Below, piece by piece: positions 8,214 to 17,778 of a DNA stretch of 64,000 nucleotides. The number at the start of each line of letters is the position of its first letter. The stretch's first letter is position 1. The stretch is from assembly GCF_014203235.1 (NCBI RefSeq), contig NZ_JACHIN010000001.1, positions 372,001-436,000 of the forward strand. Direction: 5' to 3'. The notes beneath the pieces were generated by a model, which searched no databases, was not told the origin of the DNA, and saw only the letters and a program-made list of their open reading frames with translations. A program made the position numbers and the translations under genes. Origin of the DNA: Nonomuraea endophytica. GTDB taxonomy: Bacteria > Actinomycetota > Actinomycetes > Streptosporangiales > Streptosporangiaceae.

Positions 8214-8885
8214 ATGGATACAGGACTACGCATCAGAACCGCCGCGATGCGGCTCTTCGCCGGCCAGGGCTACGCGGCGACGAGCATCAGAGACCTCGCG
8301 CGGGCCGTCGACATGACCAACGCCGGCATCTACCACCACGTGGCCAGCAAGGAGGCCCTGCTCGCCGACCTCATGCGGCTGAGCCAGCTCGGCCTCATCG
8401 ACGCCACCGACCGCCAGCTCGCGAACCTGCGCGACCCCGCCGAGCGCCTGGCCGCGCTCATCACCTCGCTCACCGCCATCCACGCGCTCAACCCGATGAC
8501 CACCCGCGTCATGGACGGCGAACTGCGCTCGCTCACCACCGGCTCCAGCCCCCGCGACGAGATCATCGCCCTGCGCGACCTCTACGAGCAGCGCTGGAAG
8601 AGCGCCCTGGCCGACGGAGTCCAGCAAGGCGCCTTCCACGTCGCCGACCAGAAGCTGACCAGGCTCGCCCTGATGTCCATGTGCACCGGCACCAGCGAGT
8701 GGTACCGCCCCGACGGCGAGTCCACGCTGGAGCAGGTGTGCGCCGAGTTCGTGGCGATCGGGCTGGCCGCGGTCCGTTCGCCCGCCCAGGTGACCATGCG
8801 GCTTGATCTCACCCTGCTGCCCGAATACCCATGGGAGCCCCATGACGATCCCCGCGTTGCTCCGGCAGGCCGCACGACTCCATAA
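8214..8885 (+). CDS. TetR/AcrR family transcriptional repressor
   Basis: A 223-aa one-component repressor. The N-terminal helix-turn-helix (about 8-55) reads RIRTAAMRLFAGQGYAATSIRDLARAVDMTNAGIYHHVASKEALLADLM. The remainder is an all-helical ligand domain of the TetR_C class. The ATG at 8214 directly follows an operator that overlaps the ribosome-binding site. The last 44 bases overlap the start of the acyl-CoA ligase gene, so repressor, ligase and enoyl-CoA hydratase form one operon. The ligand is probably an acyl-CoA or fatty acid (inference from context). Confidence 0.88.
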   Translation: MDTGLRIRTAAMRLFAGQGYAATSIRDLARAVDMTNAGIYHHVASKEALLADLMRLSQLGLIDATDRQLANLRDPAERLAALITSLTAIHALNPMTTRVMDGELRSLTTGSSPRDEIIALRDLYEQRWKSALADGVQQGAFHVADQKLTRLALMSMCTGTSEWYRPDGESTLEQVCAEFVAIGLAAVRSPAQVTMRLDLTLLPEYPWEPHDDPRVAPAGRTTP

Positions 8886-10317
8886 GGACCGCCCGTTCCT
8901 GATCTTTCCCGACCGCACGCTCGGGTTCGCCGAGGTCGACGAGCGCACCGACCAGCTCGCGGGCGCCCTGGCCGACCATGGCGTACGGCCCGGCGACCGC
9001 GTGGCCATCATGCTCGACAACGTCCCCGGCTGGCCCATCGGCTGGCTGGCCGCGCTGAAGGCCGGAGCGATCACGGTCCCGGTCAACGCCCGCTACCGCT
9101 CGGCCGATCTGGCCCACGTGCTGCGCGACTCCGGCGCGGTGGTGGCGCTGACCTCGCCGGACTACGCCCCGTTCATCCGCGAAGTCGGCGTGCCGGTGCT
9201 GGAGGAGCGCGCGGGCAAGGCGCCGGAGGTGTCGATCGATCCTTGGGACATCGCCACCTTCTCCTACACCTCGGGCACCACCGGCTTCCCGAAGGCGTGC
9301 ATGCTGCCCCACGACTACTGGACGCGTACCGCGGAGATCATGGCCGAGCACGTGGGCTTCCGTGAGGACGACGTGGTCATGGTGGCGCAGCCGTTCTCCT
9401 ACATGGATCCGCAGTGGATGGCGCTCATGTGCCTGGTGGCCGGGGTGCCGCTCGTGGTGCTGCCGCGTTTTTCCGCCTCCGGGTTCTGGCCGGCCGCCCG
9501 CCGCCACGGGGCCACGGTCACGTACGTGCTGGGCACGATGCCGACGCTGCTGTTCAAGCAGCCGCCGCACGAGCTCGACCGGGACAACAGGATGCGGCTG
9601 GTGATGTGCTCCGGCATCCCGGCCAAGCTGCACGCCGCGCTGGAGGAGCGCTGGGACGCGCCCTGGCGGGAGCTGTACGGTTCCACCGAGAGCGGCTCCG
9701 ACCTGCTCGTCCGCCCGGACGACGAGCGTACGGTCGGCACCGGCGCCATGGGCTGCGCGCCGCCGGGCAAGGAGGTCAAGGTCCTGGCCGAGGACGGGCA
9801 GCCGGGCGAGATCGTGGTGCGCGGCACGCCGATGATGCGCGGCTACTGGAACCACCCCGACGCCACCGCCCACGCCTTCCGCGACGGCTGGTTCCACACC
9901 GGCGACCTGGGCTTCCGCGACGAGCACGGCTACATCCACCACGCCGGACGACTGAAGGACATGGTACGGCGGGGCGGCGAGAACATCTCCTGCGCCGAGG
10001 TCGAGACCGTCCTGGCCCAGCACCCGGCGGTCCGGGCGGCAGCGCTGGTCCCGGTCCCCGACGACCTGTGGGGCGAGCTGCCCAAGGCGTTCATCCAGCT
10101 CAACCCCGGCCACGACGCGGACCGCACCACGGCCGCCGAGGTCATCGCGCACGCCCGCGAACGGCTGGCCAGGTTCAAGATCCCGGCGTTCGTCGAGTTC
10201 GTGACCGGCTTCTCCTACACGCCGTCCCAGCGCATCGAGAAACGCCACCTGCTCCACCCCGAACGCGACCAGCGCGCCGGGTCCATCGCCATCGAGACCC
10301 CGAGGGAGACCACATGA
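8842..10317 (+). CDS. Acyl-CoA synthetase (AMP-forming, ANL superfamily)
   Basis: Activates a carboxylic acid to its CoA thioester via an acyl-AMP. The 491 aa carry the ANL motifs: SYTSGTTGFPKACML (about 145-160, AMP/phosphate loop), YGSTESG (about 280), DGWFHTGDLG (about 350), GRLKDMVRRGGENI (about 370) and a C-terminal PSQRIEKR with the adenylation lysine. I start at ATG 8842 because GGGAG precedes it and MTIPALLRQAARLHKDRPFL aligns with the family start; an earlier in-frame TTG at 8803 lacks such support. The chain-length specificity is unclear; CaiC- or benzoate-ligase-like enzymes are alternatives. It overlaps the next gene by ATGA. Confidence 0.88.
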   Translation: MTIPALLRQAARLHKDRPFLIFPDRTLGFAEVDERTDQLAGALADHGVRPGDRVAIMLDNVPGWPIGWLAALKAGAITVPVNARYRSADLAHVLRDSGAVVALTSPDYAPFIREVGVPVLEERAGKAPEVSIDPWDIATFSYTSGTTGFPKACMLPHDYWTRTAEIMAEHVGFREDDVVMVAQPFSYMDPQWMALMCLVAGVPLVVLPRFSASGFWPAARRHGATVTYVLGTMPTLLFKQPPHELDRDNRMRLVMCSGIPAKLHAALEERWDAPWRELYGSTESGSDLLVRPDDERTVGTGAMGCAPPGKEVKVLAEDGQPGEIVVRGTPMMRGYWNHPDATAHAFRDGWFHTGDLGFRDEHGYIHHAGRLKDMVRRGGENISCAEVETVLAQHPAVRAAALVPVPDDLWGELPKAFIQLNPGHDADRTTAAEVIAHARERLARFKIPAFVEFVTGFSYTPSQRIEKRHLLHPERDQRAGSIAIETPRETT

Positions 10318-11039
10318 TCGACGTCAGCACGCGCGGCGAGGTGACGGTGATCACGCTGCGCCGGCCGGAGAAGCTCAACGCCCTCACCTCCGACATGCGG
10401 CTACGGCTGGCGGCGGCGGTCCGCGAGCACGGCCACGGCGGTCGCGGCATCGTGGTGACCGGCGAGGGCCGGGCCTTCTGCGCCGGCGAAGACCTGCACG
10501 AGGCGGCGGGCAAGTCGCTGCTGGAGGAGGTCGAGACGTTCCACGACCTGACCAGGGCGGTGCTGGAGACGACGGTGCCGGTCGTGGCCGCGGTCAACGG
10601 ACTGGCCGTGGGCGGCGCCGCCGAGTGGACGCTGTGCTTCGACTCCCGCGTCGGCTCCCCCTCGGCCGGCTACTTCCTCCCGGAGAACGGCATCGGCCTG
10701 TCGATCTCCAACGCCTCCAGCCTGCTCCTGCACCGCGTCGTGGGCGGCCGGGCGCTGCGGATGGTGCTCGACTCGGCCCGGCTGGACGCCGGCGAAGCTC
10801 TGGCGGCGGGGCTGCTGGACGAGATCGTGGCGCCGGAGTCGCTGGTGGAGTCGGCCGTCGGCCTGGTCGAGCGCTGGACGGAGCCGGGGACGGCGACAGC
10901 CGTACACCTGAGGTTGCTGCGGCCCGCGCTTGAGGACGTCGAGCGCGCCTTCGCGCGGGAGACGGAGGCGGCGCGGGAGGTGGAGGAGTCGGGCATCGCC
11001 AAGGACGGCATGCGGCGCTTCGCCGCACGCGCCCGCTGA
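10314..11039 (+). CDS. Enoyl-CoA hydratase/isomerase family protein (crotonase fold)
   Basis: A 241-aa crotonase-fold protein, slightly short for the family. Visible are VTVITLRRPEKLNALTSDM (8-26), the first oxyanion-hole strand GRAFCAGEDL (about 50-58), the second oxyanion-hole glycines in AAVNGLAVGGAAEWTLCFDSRV (about 88-110) and FLPENGIGLS (about 118-127). It probably acts on the CoA ester made by the preceding ligase. The exact reaction (hydration, isomerisation or hydrolysis) cannot be read from the sequence. The ATG overlaps the ligase stop. Its TGA lies inside the first unit of a 22-base tandem repeat. Confidence 0.85.
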   Translation: MIDVSTRGEVTVITLRRPEKLNALTSDMRLRLAAAVREHGHGGRGIVVTGEGRAFCAGEDLHEAAGKSLLEEVETFHDLTRAVLETTVPVVAAVNGLAVGGAAEWTLCFDSRVGSPSAGYFLPENGIGLSISNASSLLLHRVVGGRALRMVLDSARLDAGEALAAGLLDEIVAPESLVESAVGLVERWTEPGTATAVHLRLLRPALEDVERAFARETEAAREVEESGIAKDGMRRFAARAR

Positions 11040-11100
11040 GCGGTCAGGGGACGCCTGCTGAGCGGTCGCGGGACGCCTGCAGCGGTCAGGGGACGATGAC
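11037..11100. repeat. Three 20-22-base tandem repeats spanning two convergent stop codons
   Basis: Units at 11037-11058, 11059-11080 and 11081-11100 share the core AGCGGTCAGGGGACG. Each complete unit contains TGA, the stop of the rightward hydratase, and TCA or a variant, the reverse complement of the stop of the leftward PH-domain gene. The first unit supplies one stop and the third supplies the other. Confidence 0.85.
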
Positions 11101-11700
11101 GGCGGCCACCACCAGGGCCAGCGCGACGCCGACGACCACCAGGGAGTCGACGGCCCACGTGGTGGTCACCGGGCCCGCCTCCTGCTTGCGGTGGCGGGCC
11201 GCCTCGGCGCGCTCGGTGATCTGGTCGCCCACCCAGTCGGCGTGGGTCTTCCCGGCGAACGCCTCCTGCGCCGCCTGCTCGGCCTTGGTCACGGTCGGCT
11301 CGGTCCTGAGCCGGCCGCGCCTGGCCGGAGCCAAGCCCCGGCCCTGGGCCTTGGCGCGTTCGCGGGCGGTGGCGGTCGGCGTCCAGAGCCGCACGGACTC
11401 CTCGCCGCCGGCCTGGCCGACGGTGATGGCGTGCGAGACCGTCACGTCGCCGACCGACGCCCACGGCATCACGGTCGTGCGGAACGGGTTGCGGACGGTC
11501 AGCGCCCGCTCCTGCAGCAGCGTGACCGGGCGCAGCGCGATGAGGTAGATGAGCGCGGTCAGCACGCCCAGCACCGCACCGGCGACCATCGAGGACTTGC
11601 CGGAGTAGCGCATGGTCAGGTCGACGGCGTTGGCCGCGACGAACACCACCCACACCCACCCGAGCACATAGGCGAACTTGGAGCGGAAGGCCTGTTTCAT
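11086..11700 (-). CDS. PH-domain (YdbT/DUF2581-like) membrane protein
   Basis: A 204-aa membrane protein of unknown role. It has two N-terminal membrane segments (about 10-28 and 36-55), then a bacterial PH-like domain ([23 protein letters not shown]), a charged helical stretch of about 90 residues and a C-terminal membrane helix ending VVAAVIVP. The ATG at 11700 overlaps the adenosine deaminase stop (ATGA), so the two are co-transcribed; a longer reading into that gene is not needed. Similar small PH-domain proteins follow metabolic genes in many actinomycetes without known function. Confidence 0.75.
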   Translation of the reverse strand: MKQAFRSKFAYVLGWVWVVFVAANAVDLTMRYSGKSSMVAGAVLGVLTALIYLIALRPVTLLQERALTVRNPFRTTVMPWASVGDVTVSHAITVGQAGGEESVRLWTPTATARERAKAQGRGLAPARRGRLRTEPTVTKAEQAAQEAFAGKTHADWVGDQITERAEAARHRKQEAGPVTTTWAVDSLVVVGVALALVVAAVIVP

Positions 11701-12776
11701 GACTGCCACTTGAGCTGCGCGAACCCCGGTTTGATCACACCGTTGATGAGCGCGAGCCGCTCGTCGAAGGGGATGAACGCCGACTTCATCGCGTTCACCG
11801 TGAACCACTGCAGGTCATCCCAGCCGTAGCCGAACGCCTCGACCAGCTTGACGAACTCCTCCGAGACGCTGGTGCGGCTCATGAGCCGGTTGTCGGTGTT
11901 GACCGTGACCCGGAAGTGGAGGCGGCGCAGCAGCCCGATCGGGTGGTCGGCGATGGAGGCGGCGGCGCCGGTCTGCAGGTTGGAGGTCGGGCACATCTCC
12001 AGCGGGATGCGCTTGTCACGCACGTACGCGGCGAGCCGGCCGAGCTTGGCCGAACCGTCGTCGGCCACGGTGATGTCGTCGATGATGCGGACGCCGTGGC
12101 CGAGCCGGTCGGCGCCGCACCACTGGATCGCCTGCCAGATCGACGGCAGCCCGAACGCCTCGCCCGCGTGGATGGTGAAGTGCGCGTTCTCCCGCTGCAG
12201 ATACTCGAACGCGTCCAGGTGACGGGTGGGCGGGTATCCGGCCTCGGCCCCGGCGATGTCGAAGCCGACCACGCCGACGTCGCGGTAGCGCACGGCCAGC
12301 TCGGCGATCTCCATCGAACGCGCCTGGTGGCGCATGGCCGTCAGCAGCGTGCCGACCTTGATGCCGCGGCCCTCCGAGCCCTGCCGGAAGCCCTCAAGCA
12401 CCGCCTCGACGACCTGGTCGAGGCTGAGCCCGGTGGTGGTGTGCTGCTCGGGCGCGTAGCGCACCTCGGCGTAGACGACGCCGTCGGCGGCCAGGTCTTC
12501 GGCGCACTCGGCGGCCACCCGGACCAGCGACTCGCGCGACTGCATGACGCCGACCGTGTGGTCGAAGGTCTCCAGGTAGCGCACGAGCGAGCCGGAGTCG
12601 GACGCTTCCTGGAACCATTCGCGCAGGTTGGCCGGGTCGTTGGTGGGCAGCCGGTCATAGCCGGACTCGCGGGCCAGATCGACGATCGTCTCGGCCCGCA
12701 GACCGCCGTCGAGATGGTCATGGAGCAGGACTTTCGGCGCGCGCCTGATCTCGTCTGGGGTCGGCTGCTGGCTCAT
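11697..12776 (-). CDS. add: Adenosine deaminase
   Basis: Deaminates (deoxy)adenosine to (deoxy)inosine in purine salvage. The 359 aa contain the zinc and catalytic signatures of the family: HDHLDGGLR (near 19, HxH), HAGEAFG (about 200), LGHGVRI (about 225) and the metal Asp in [11 protein letters not shown] (about 305). The inosine made is a substrate of the PNP at 1404. The ATG at 12776 has GGCGAG just before it. Only 22 bases separate it from the start of the divergent AAA ATPase, so their promoters must lie inside each other's coding region or overlap. Confidence 0.93.
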   Translation of the reverse strand: MSQQPTPDEIRRAPKVLLHDHLDGGLRAETIVDLARESGYDRLPTNDPANLREWFQEASDSGSLVRYLETFDHTVGVMQSRESLVRVAAECAEDLAADGVVYAEVRYAPEQHTTTGLSLDQVVEAVLEGFRQGSEGRGIKVGTLLTAMRHQARSMEIAELAVRYRDVGVVGFDIAGAEAGYPPTRHLDAFEYLQRENAHFTIHAGEAFGLPSIWQAIQWCGADRLGHGVRIIDDITVADDGSAKLGRLAAYVRDKRIPLEMCPTSNLQTGAAASIADHPIGLLRRLHFRVTVNTDNRLMSRTSVSEEFVKLVEAFGYGWDDLQWFTVNAMKSAFIPFDERLALINGVIKPGFAQLKWQS

Positions 12777-12798
12777 CTCGCCATCATAATGTGCCTTG

Positions 12799-15768
12799 AT
12801 GGCCATCCTCATCGGACGAGAACACCCCGCCGCGATTCTGCGCGGCGAGGTCGGACGCGCGCTCACCAGCCACGGCTCACTGGTGCTGGTGACCGGCGAG
12901 GCGGGCGTCGGCAAGAGCACGCTGGTCGCCGAGGCGGCCGGGCACGCGGTGGCCGCCGGCGCCCAGGTGCTGAGCGCCGCCTGCTGGGAGGGCGAGGGCG
13001 CCCCCGGCTACTGGCCGTGGGTGCAGGTCGTGCGCAGGCTGAACCCCGCCGCCGACGTCTTCGAGTCCGCGCGCACCCCCTTCGAGCTCTACGACGCGGT
13101 GACCGCCCAGCTCGTCGCCCTCTCCCGCGAGCGGCCCGTGGTGATCGTGCTGGAGGACCTCCACTGGGCCGACGCCGCCTCGCTCAAACTCCTGGAGTTC
13201 GTGGTACGGCACGCCTGGTTCGAACGCATCCTGGTGATCGGCACGTACCGGGAGGGCGAGGCGGAGCTGCCACCGGAGCTGAAGGCGACCACGCTGGCCC
13301 TGTCCGGCCTCGGCCGCGAGGAGGTCGGCGAGCTGGTCGCCAGGACCACCGGGCTGCGGCCGGACGACGAGTTGGTGACCGAGATCCACCGGCGCACCGG
13401 CGGCAACCCGTTCTTCGTCGAGCAGGCGGCCCGGTTGTGGCAGGGCGGCAGCCCGCTGGACACGATCCCGGCCGAGGTGCGCGCGGCGGTGGAACGCCGC
13501 CTGTCGCGGTTGTCGGGCGAGGTGCGGGAGACGCTGCGGGCCGCTGCGGTGCTGGGGCGGGAGTTCGCGGACGAGGTGCTGGCCGCGAGCGTGGGGCGGG
13601 GCGCGGGGAGTTCGGCGCCGGGCGTGGCGGCGGGTGTTGGGCGGGGGGTGGCCGTGCCGCTCGGGCAGGCGGTGGCGGCCAAGCTGGTCGCGCCCTTGGG
13701 AGAGGGGCGGCACGCGTTCGTGCACGATCTGGTGCGCGAGACGCTTTACGCGGAGCTGGACGAGGCGGGCAGGCGGGCCGGGCACGCGGCGGCGCTGGCC
13801 GCGCTCGGCTCCACGGCCGCCTACCCGGCTTCGCTGGCCCATCACGCTTATCTGGCCGAGGTGCCTGAGGCGCCCGCCCTTCTGCTGGCCGCCGCCCTGG
13901 ACGCCGAGGCGCGGCTGGCCGACGAGGAGGCCGTGGGGCACTACCGGCGGGCTTTGGAGCTGGTGCCCGGGGCGGAGCGGGCCCGCCGTACAGGGATCGA
14001 GCTCGACCTCGGGCTGACGCTGCAGCGGATCGGCGAGCACGAGGAGGGCGGACGCGCGATCGAGGCGGCCATCGCGGCGGCCCGCGAGCTCGACGACCCC
14101 GGCCTGCTCGCCCACGCCGCGCTCAAGCTCTACCACCTCGGCTTCCCCGACTTCGTGCGCGAGGCGCACCGGCGGCTGGTGCGCGGCGAGGCCGCCTCCA
14201 CGTCCGCTGACGACGTGGGCGAGCAGCTGAGCGGCCTGGCCGCCGACCGGGCCAGGCACGCGGGTGACGATCAGGCGCTGGGGTTCACGTTGCTGGCCCG
14301 GTTGTCGGCGATCTGGCGGCCGGGCACGGCCGAGGAGCGGGTCGCGCTGGCGGACGAACTGGCCGAGGTCGCCACCAGGGCCAACGACACCCAGCACCTG
14401 CTCCACGCCCTGTCCTGGCGGGCCAGCGCGCTGCTCGAACTCGGCGATCCCGCCCACACCGCCGCCGACCAGGACTTCCTCCGGCAGGCCGAGCGCTCGG
14501 GACTGCCGCTGTTCGAGCACGAGGCCATGGTGATCAGGACCAGGCACGCGCTGCTCCAAGGCCGCTTCGACGAGGCCAGGGCGCTGTCGGAGACCACCCG
14601 CGAACTCGGCGAGCAGCCCTACGTCAGCGGCGCCGAACTACGCTGGACCCAGATGCTCTCGGCCGCCCTGCTCCAGGGCCGCTTCGACGAGGCCGACGCG
14701 CTGCTGGCCGAGATGCGCGCCGCCCGCAGCCCCAACCTGCCCCTCTTCGCCGGCGTCACGGCCGCCGAACGCGGCGACGCCCGCGGCGCGCTCAACCACC
14801 TGACCCGGCTCATGGCCGGCGGCGAGGACCTGCTGACCTGGATGGCGCCGCTCTGGCTCCGTTTCCAGGCACAGGCCGCGGCGCTCTCCAAAGACCCCGA
14901 ACTCTGCCAGAACGCCCGCGAGGCCATCGCCCCCCACCTCGGGCAGTGGGCGGTGACCTCGACCATCGTCGTGGACGGCCCGTTCGAGCACTGGGCCGCG
15001 GTGCTCGACGCCGCCCAGGGCCGCTGGCGCGCCGCAGCCGACGGCTTCACCGCCGCCTACCGCGCCGCCGACCGCCTCGGCTCCCGCCCGTGGTCGGTCC
15101 TGTCCCGCGCGCACCTGGCCGAGGCCCTCCTCGCCGCCGGCGAGGACCCGGGCGCGCTGCTCGCCGACGTCGCCCGCGAGGCCGAAGAGCTGGGGATGCG
15201 GGTACGGCTGCCGCAGCGCGCGGCCAGCGTCTTCCGGCTGGACGGCGACGTGTGGACGCTGACCTTCGCCGGCCGCACCGCCCATCTCCCCGACGCCAAG
15301 GGCCTGCGTGACCTGAGGACCCTGATGGGCAGTCCTGGCACCGACATCCCCGCCGTCGAGCTGCTGAACCCGGCGGGCGGGGCCGAGGCGGTGGCCGCCC
15401 GGCGCATGGGCGGCGACGCGGTCCTCGACGACGAGGCCAAGGCCCAGTACCGGCGGCGCCTGGAGCTCCTGGACGACGAGATCGACCGGGCCTCCGTGCG
15501 CGGGAACGACCAGCAGGTCGCCGCCCTGGACGCCGAACGGCAGGCGCTGCTGTCCGAACTCCGCAAGGCCGTGGGGCTGGGCGGCCGCTCGCGCCGGCTG
15601 GGCGACGAGGCGGAGCGGGCCCGCAAGGCCGTCACCAACCGCATCCGCAACACCCTGCGCCAGCTCGACGACCGCCACCCCGACCTGGCCGCCCACCTAC
15701 GCGCCAGCATCTCCACCGGCGCCACCTGCCGCTACCAACCCCCCGACCCCATCACCTGGACCTGGTAA
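12799..15768 (+). CDS. Large AAA/STAND ATPase with TPR-like region, no LuxR domain
   Basis: A 989-aa signal-transduction ATPase. The N-terminal AAA_16 domain has Walker [11 protein letters not shown] (about 32-41), Walker [16 protein letters not shown] (about 112-126) and [12 protein letters not shown] (about 196). Residues 300-800 are helical TPR-like repeats. The C-terminus (about 880-989) is a charged helical domain ending TCRYQPPD. This type recurs in actinobacterial ATPases where LuxR-family members would carry a DNA-binding helix-turn-helix. I chose ATG 12799 over the TTG immediately before it; neither has a ribosome-binding site, so the message may be leaderless. A stretch near residues 265-285 is Gly/Ala/Val-rich and looks like an insertion. 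Confidence 0.8.
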   Translation: MAILIGREHPAAILRGEVGRALTSHGSLVLVTGEAGVGKSTLVAEAAGHAVAAGAQVLSAACWEGEGAPGYWPWVQVVRRLNPAADVFESARTPFELYDAVTAQLVALSRERPVVIVLEDLHWADAASLKLLEFVVRHAWFERILVIGTYREGEAELPPELKATTLALSGLGREEVGELVARTTGLRPDDELVTEIHRRTGGNPFFVEQAARLWQGGSPLDTIPAEVRAAVERRLSRLSGEVRETLRAAAVLGREFADEVLAASVGRGAGSSAPGVAAGVGRGVAVPLGQAVAAKLVAPLGEGRHAFVHDLVRETLYAELDEAGRRAGHAAALAALGSTAAYPASLAHHAYLAEVPEAPALLLAAALDAEARLADEEAVGHYRRALELVPGAERARRTGIELDLGLTLQRIGEHEEGGRAIEAAIAAARELDDPGLLAHAALKLYHLGFPDFVREAHRRLVRGEAASTSADDVGEQLSGLAADRARHAGDDQALGFTLLARLSAIWRPGTAEERVALADELAEVATRANDTQHLLHALSWRASALLELGDPAHTAADQDFLRQAERSGLPLFEHEAMVIRTRHALLQGRFDEARALSETTRELGEQPYVSGAELRWTQMLSAALLQGRFDEADALLAEMRAARSPNLPLFAGVTAAERGDARGALNHLTRLMAGGEDLLTWMAPLWLRFQAQAAALSKDPELCQNAREAIAPHLGQWAVTSTIVVDGPFEHWAAVLDAAQGRWRAAADGFTAAYRAADRLGSRPWSVLSRAHLAEALLAAGEDPGALLADVAREAEELGMRVRLPQRAASVFRLDGDVWTLTFAGRTAHLPDAKGLRDLRTLMGSPGTDIPAVELLNPAGGAEAVAARRMGGDAVLDDEAKAQYRRRLELLDDEIDRASVRGNDQQVAALDAERQALLSELRKAVGLGGRSRRLGDEAERARKAVTNRIRNTLRQLDDRHPDLAAHLRASISTGATCRYQPPDPITWTW

Positions 15769-15879
15769 CCCAACACCCCATCCCCGAGAACCCGAGATGC
15801 CCGACGCCCGGATCCCCGGAACACCTCGCCTCGGACCCGTCAGCGGCCGGGTCAGCTGTGGGAGTTCTGGGTGGTGGGG

Positions 15880-16698
15880 TCAGGGGCGGAAGGCGGCGGC
15901 GTTTTCCTGGGCCCACTGGGCGAAGGTGCGGGCGGGACGGCCGGTGACTTCTTGGACCGTGGGCAGGATCGTGGAGCCCGCGGCCGGGGGGTTGGTGCCG
16001 AGCATGACCGCGAACTCGATGGTCTCCTCGTCCATCCCCCAGGCGGCCATGCGCTCCCGGAGCTGCGCCTCGGTCAGCGGTTCGAAGCGCAGATCGCGCC
16101 CGGTGGCCTCGGCGAGCAGCCGTACCCGCTCGGAGGGGGTGGTGAGCTCGGGACCGGTGAGCAGGTACGTGCGGCCCTCGTGCCCGGGGGAGGTCAGGGC
16201 GGCGACCGCCACGGCGGCGATGTCGGCCTCGTGCACCAGGGCGCCGGGGTGGTCGCCGAAGACCCGGATCACGCCGTCGGCACGCGCCTCGTCCTGCCAG
16301 TCGAAGGCGTTCGCCATGAACTCCACGCCCTGCAACTGGGTCCAGGGCAGCGAGCTCTCGCGCAGGGCCGCCTCGACGCTGCCCTCGTCCCAGCTGCTCA
16401 GCACGGAGACGCGTTCGACCCCGGCCTTGGCGGCGAGTTCGACGATCTCCTTGCCGTTGGGCAGCAGCGGCAGGCCCTCGCCGCCCACGGTGATGAGGTG
16501 CAGGGCGGTGACGCCGTCGAACGCGGGCGCCAGCGACTCGATGACCTGGAGGTCTCCGGCGGCCACCTCGACGCCCGCGGGGAAGGTGGCGCGGGACGGG
16601 TCGCGGGTCAGCGCGCGTACGCGCTCGCCCCGCTCGACCAGCTGGGCGACGATGTGGCGGCCCACGCTGCCGGTGGCGCCGGTCACGAGAATGGTCAT
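15880..16698 (-). CDS. NmrA-like NAD(P)-binding oxidoreductase
   Basis: An atypical short-chain dehydrogenase of 272 aa. It begins MTILVTGATGSVGRHIVAQL with the GxxGxxG dinucleotide loop (7-13) and continues RALTRDPSRA. No complete SDR catalytic Tyr-Lys pair is evident, so it may be a redox sensor or a quinone or imine reductase. The C-terminal half has the NmrA-type TSPGHEGRTYLLTGPE segment. The next leftward gene (cupin) is about 60 bases upstream on the same strand. A paralogue lies at 19662-20483. Confidence 0.85.
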   Translation of the reverse strand: MTILVTGATGSVGRHIVAQLVERGERVRALTRDPSRATFPAGVEVAAGDLQVIESLAPAFDGVTALHLITVGGEGLPLLPNGKEIVELAAKAGVERVSVLSSWDEGSVEAALRESSLPWTQLQGVEFMANAFDWQDEARADGVIRVFGDHPGALVHEADIAAVAVAALTSPGHEGRTYLLTGPELTTPSERVRLLAEATGRDLRFEPLTEAQLRERMAAWGMDEETIEFAVMLGTNPPAAGSTILPTVQEVTGRPARTFAQWAQENAAAFRP

Positions 16699-16761
16699 GG
16701 TGTCCTCCTGGTGAGCAGTTCCGTTCTCACTCAGGGGGCGCTACATCGGATGTAGCGGGCG

Positions 16762-17112
16762 CTAGTCGCGGTGCGCCGCGTCGGGCGAGAAGGCGGGCAG
16801 GCAGACGGCGACGTATTCGGCGCCCTCGGGCCCGCAGCTGTAGCGGACCTTCTCCCCGGCCTCCGTCACGATCGACTGGCCCGCGCGCACCTCGGTGGTG
16901 CCTTCCGCGTGCTCGACGAGGACGGTGCCGCGCAGGACCACGGTGTATTCGGTGAACTCGGGCGTCTGGGCGGGCTCGTCCCAGCCGGGCGGCGCCACCA
17001 TGTGGGCGATCGAGATCGCCTCGTCGCCGCTGTTCACGCGGCCGACATGCTCGTCGATGACCTTGCCGCCGGGCACCGGAATCCGGGTCGCCCCTTCGAT
17101 CTTTCTGACCAC
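16762..17112 (-). CDS. Small single-domain cupin protein
   Basis: A 116-aa cupin beta-barrel protein. Visible are the strands EHVGRVNSGDEAISIAHMVAPPGW, FTEYTVVLRGTVLVEHA and AGQSIVTEAGEKVRYSCGPEGAEYVAV. The canonical metal His pair of cupin motif 1 is largely absent (FTEYTVVLRG in place of HxHxxE), so metal binding is doubtful. The GTG at 17112 lies 5 bases after the AMIN-like lipoprotein stop, suggesting one transcript. The function is unknown; a small-molecule-binding or isomerase role is possible. Confidence 0.75.
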   Translation of the reverse strand: MVRKIEGATRIPVPGGKVIDEHVGRVNSGDEAISIAHMVAPPGWDEPAQTPEFTEYTVVLRGTVLVEHAEGTTEVRAGQSIVTEAGEKVRYSCGPEGAEYVAVCLPAFSPDAAHRD

Positions 17113-17117
17113 GGAAG

Positions 17118-17720
17118 TCAGTGTGCCACGTCGATGACCAGCCGGTTGGGCCGGTGCTGCTCGGTGACCTCGTACCCGGCGCGCCGGTCGAGCGCGATGC
17201 CCACCCCCACGCGCCCCTCGAAGTCGCCGGTCTTGACCACGCTGCTGACGTTGCCGAGGTCGGCCTGGAAGATCGGGCCGCCGGTCCAGGTGGGCTTGCC
17301 CTTGGCGGTGTGCGCGTCGGCCGGGGTGATGATCACCTGCAGGTACGCGCCGCCCTCGACGTCGATCGGCTTGCCGGAGCCGTCCTCGACGAGTTCGTCC
17401 ACCCAGGTGACCGTATAACCGGGCATCTTCCCCTTGAGGTCGACGACCACGCGGTCGAAGTTCGGGTGGGTGGCGTAGCGGACGCCGGTCACGACGGCGG
17501 CCACGCCGCCGGAGCGGTCGACCTCGATCTCCGCGGTGCCGGTGGGGGCGGGCTCCTGCGGGGAGGCGGGCGGCGAGCTGGTGGTGGAAGTGGGCGCGCC
17601 GGTGGTGGGCGCGCCGGTCGGAGGACTGGCCGTGGCCGTGGTGCCGCCGGTGCGGGCCGTACCGCATCCACACAGTACGGCGAGGCACAGCAGGGCCGCG
17701 AAGCTGCGTGTGGGCCGCAT
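17118..17720 (-). CDS. AMIN-like domain lipoprotein
   Basis: Exported lipoprotein of 200 aa. The signal MRPTRSFAALLCLAVLCGCG ends in a lipobox-like LCGC (Cys about 19). A Thr/Ser/Pro/Ala-rich linker of about 45 residues follows. A C-terminal AMIN-like domain begins ATHPNFDRVVVDLKGKMPGY and ends DRRAGYEVTEQHRPNRLVIDV. Such domains in actinobacteria are thought to bind cell-wall material (inference). I start at ATG 17720 because this places the signal peptide at the N-terminus; a longer reading adds only unrelated residues. It is followed closely by the cupin gene. Confidence 0.8.
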   Translation of the reverse strand: MRPTRSFAALLCLAVLCGCGTARTGGTTATASPPTGAPTTGAPTSTTSSPPASPQEPAPTGTAEIEVDRSGGVAAVVTGVRYATHPNFDRVVVDLKGKMPGYTVTWVDELVEDGSGKPIDVEGGAYLQVIITPADAHTAKGKPTWTGGPIFQADLGNVSSVVKTGDFEGRVGVGIALDRRAGYEVTEQHRPNRLVIDVAH

Positions 17721-17740
17721 ACCCGGTGTATGCCCAGCGA

Positions 17741-17767
17741 AAGGGCCCCGCACCCGGCGGGGCCCTT
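17741..17767 (-). terminator. Intrinsic terminator downstream of the MFS gene
   Basis: A perfect 11-base-pair stem (AAGGGCCCCGC / GCGGGGCCCTT) with a 5-base loop. It lies 12 bases beyond the MFS stop on the minus strand and is followed by TTTCGC. It separates the MFS transcript from the AMIN-like gene. Confidence 0.75.
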
Positions 17768-17778
17768 CACGAACTGGG

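Noticed and set aside
8803..8841. Acyl-CoA ligase start at TTG 8803
   Set aside because: It adds 13 residues without family similarity and lies deeper in the TetR gene, whereas ATG 8842 has a GGGAG site.
8214..11039. Specialised lipid or polyketide biosynthetic cluster
   Set aside because: Only a regulator, one ligase and one crotonase are present; this is better explained as a small catabolic operon.
12877..14559. A 560-codon leftward frame inside the AAA ATPase gene
   Set aside because: It is antisense to a protein with Walker motifs and has the biased composition expected of a high-GC shadow frame.
16762..17688. A single 308-aa leftward protein including the cupin
   Set aside because: The N-terminal two thirds is an Arg-rich wrong-frame reading of the AMIN-like lipoprotein gene. 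The cupin has its own GTG start at 17112.
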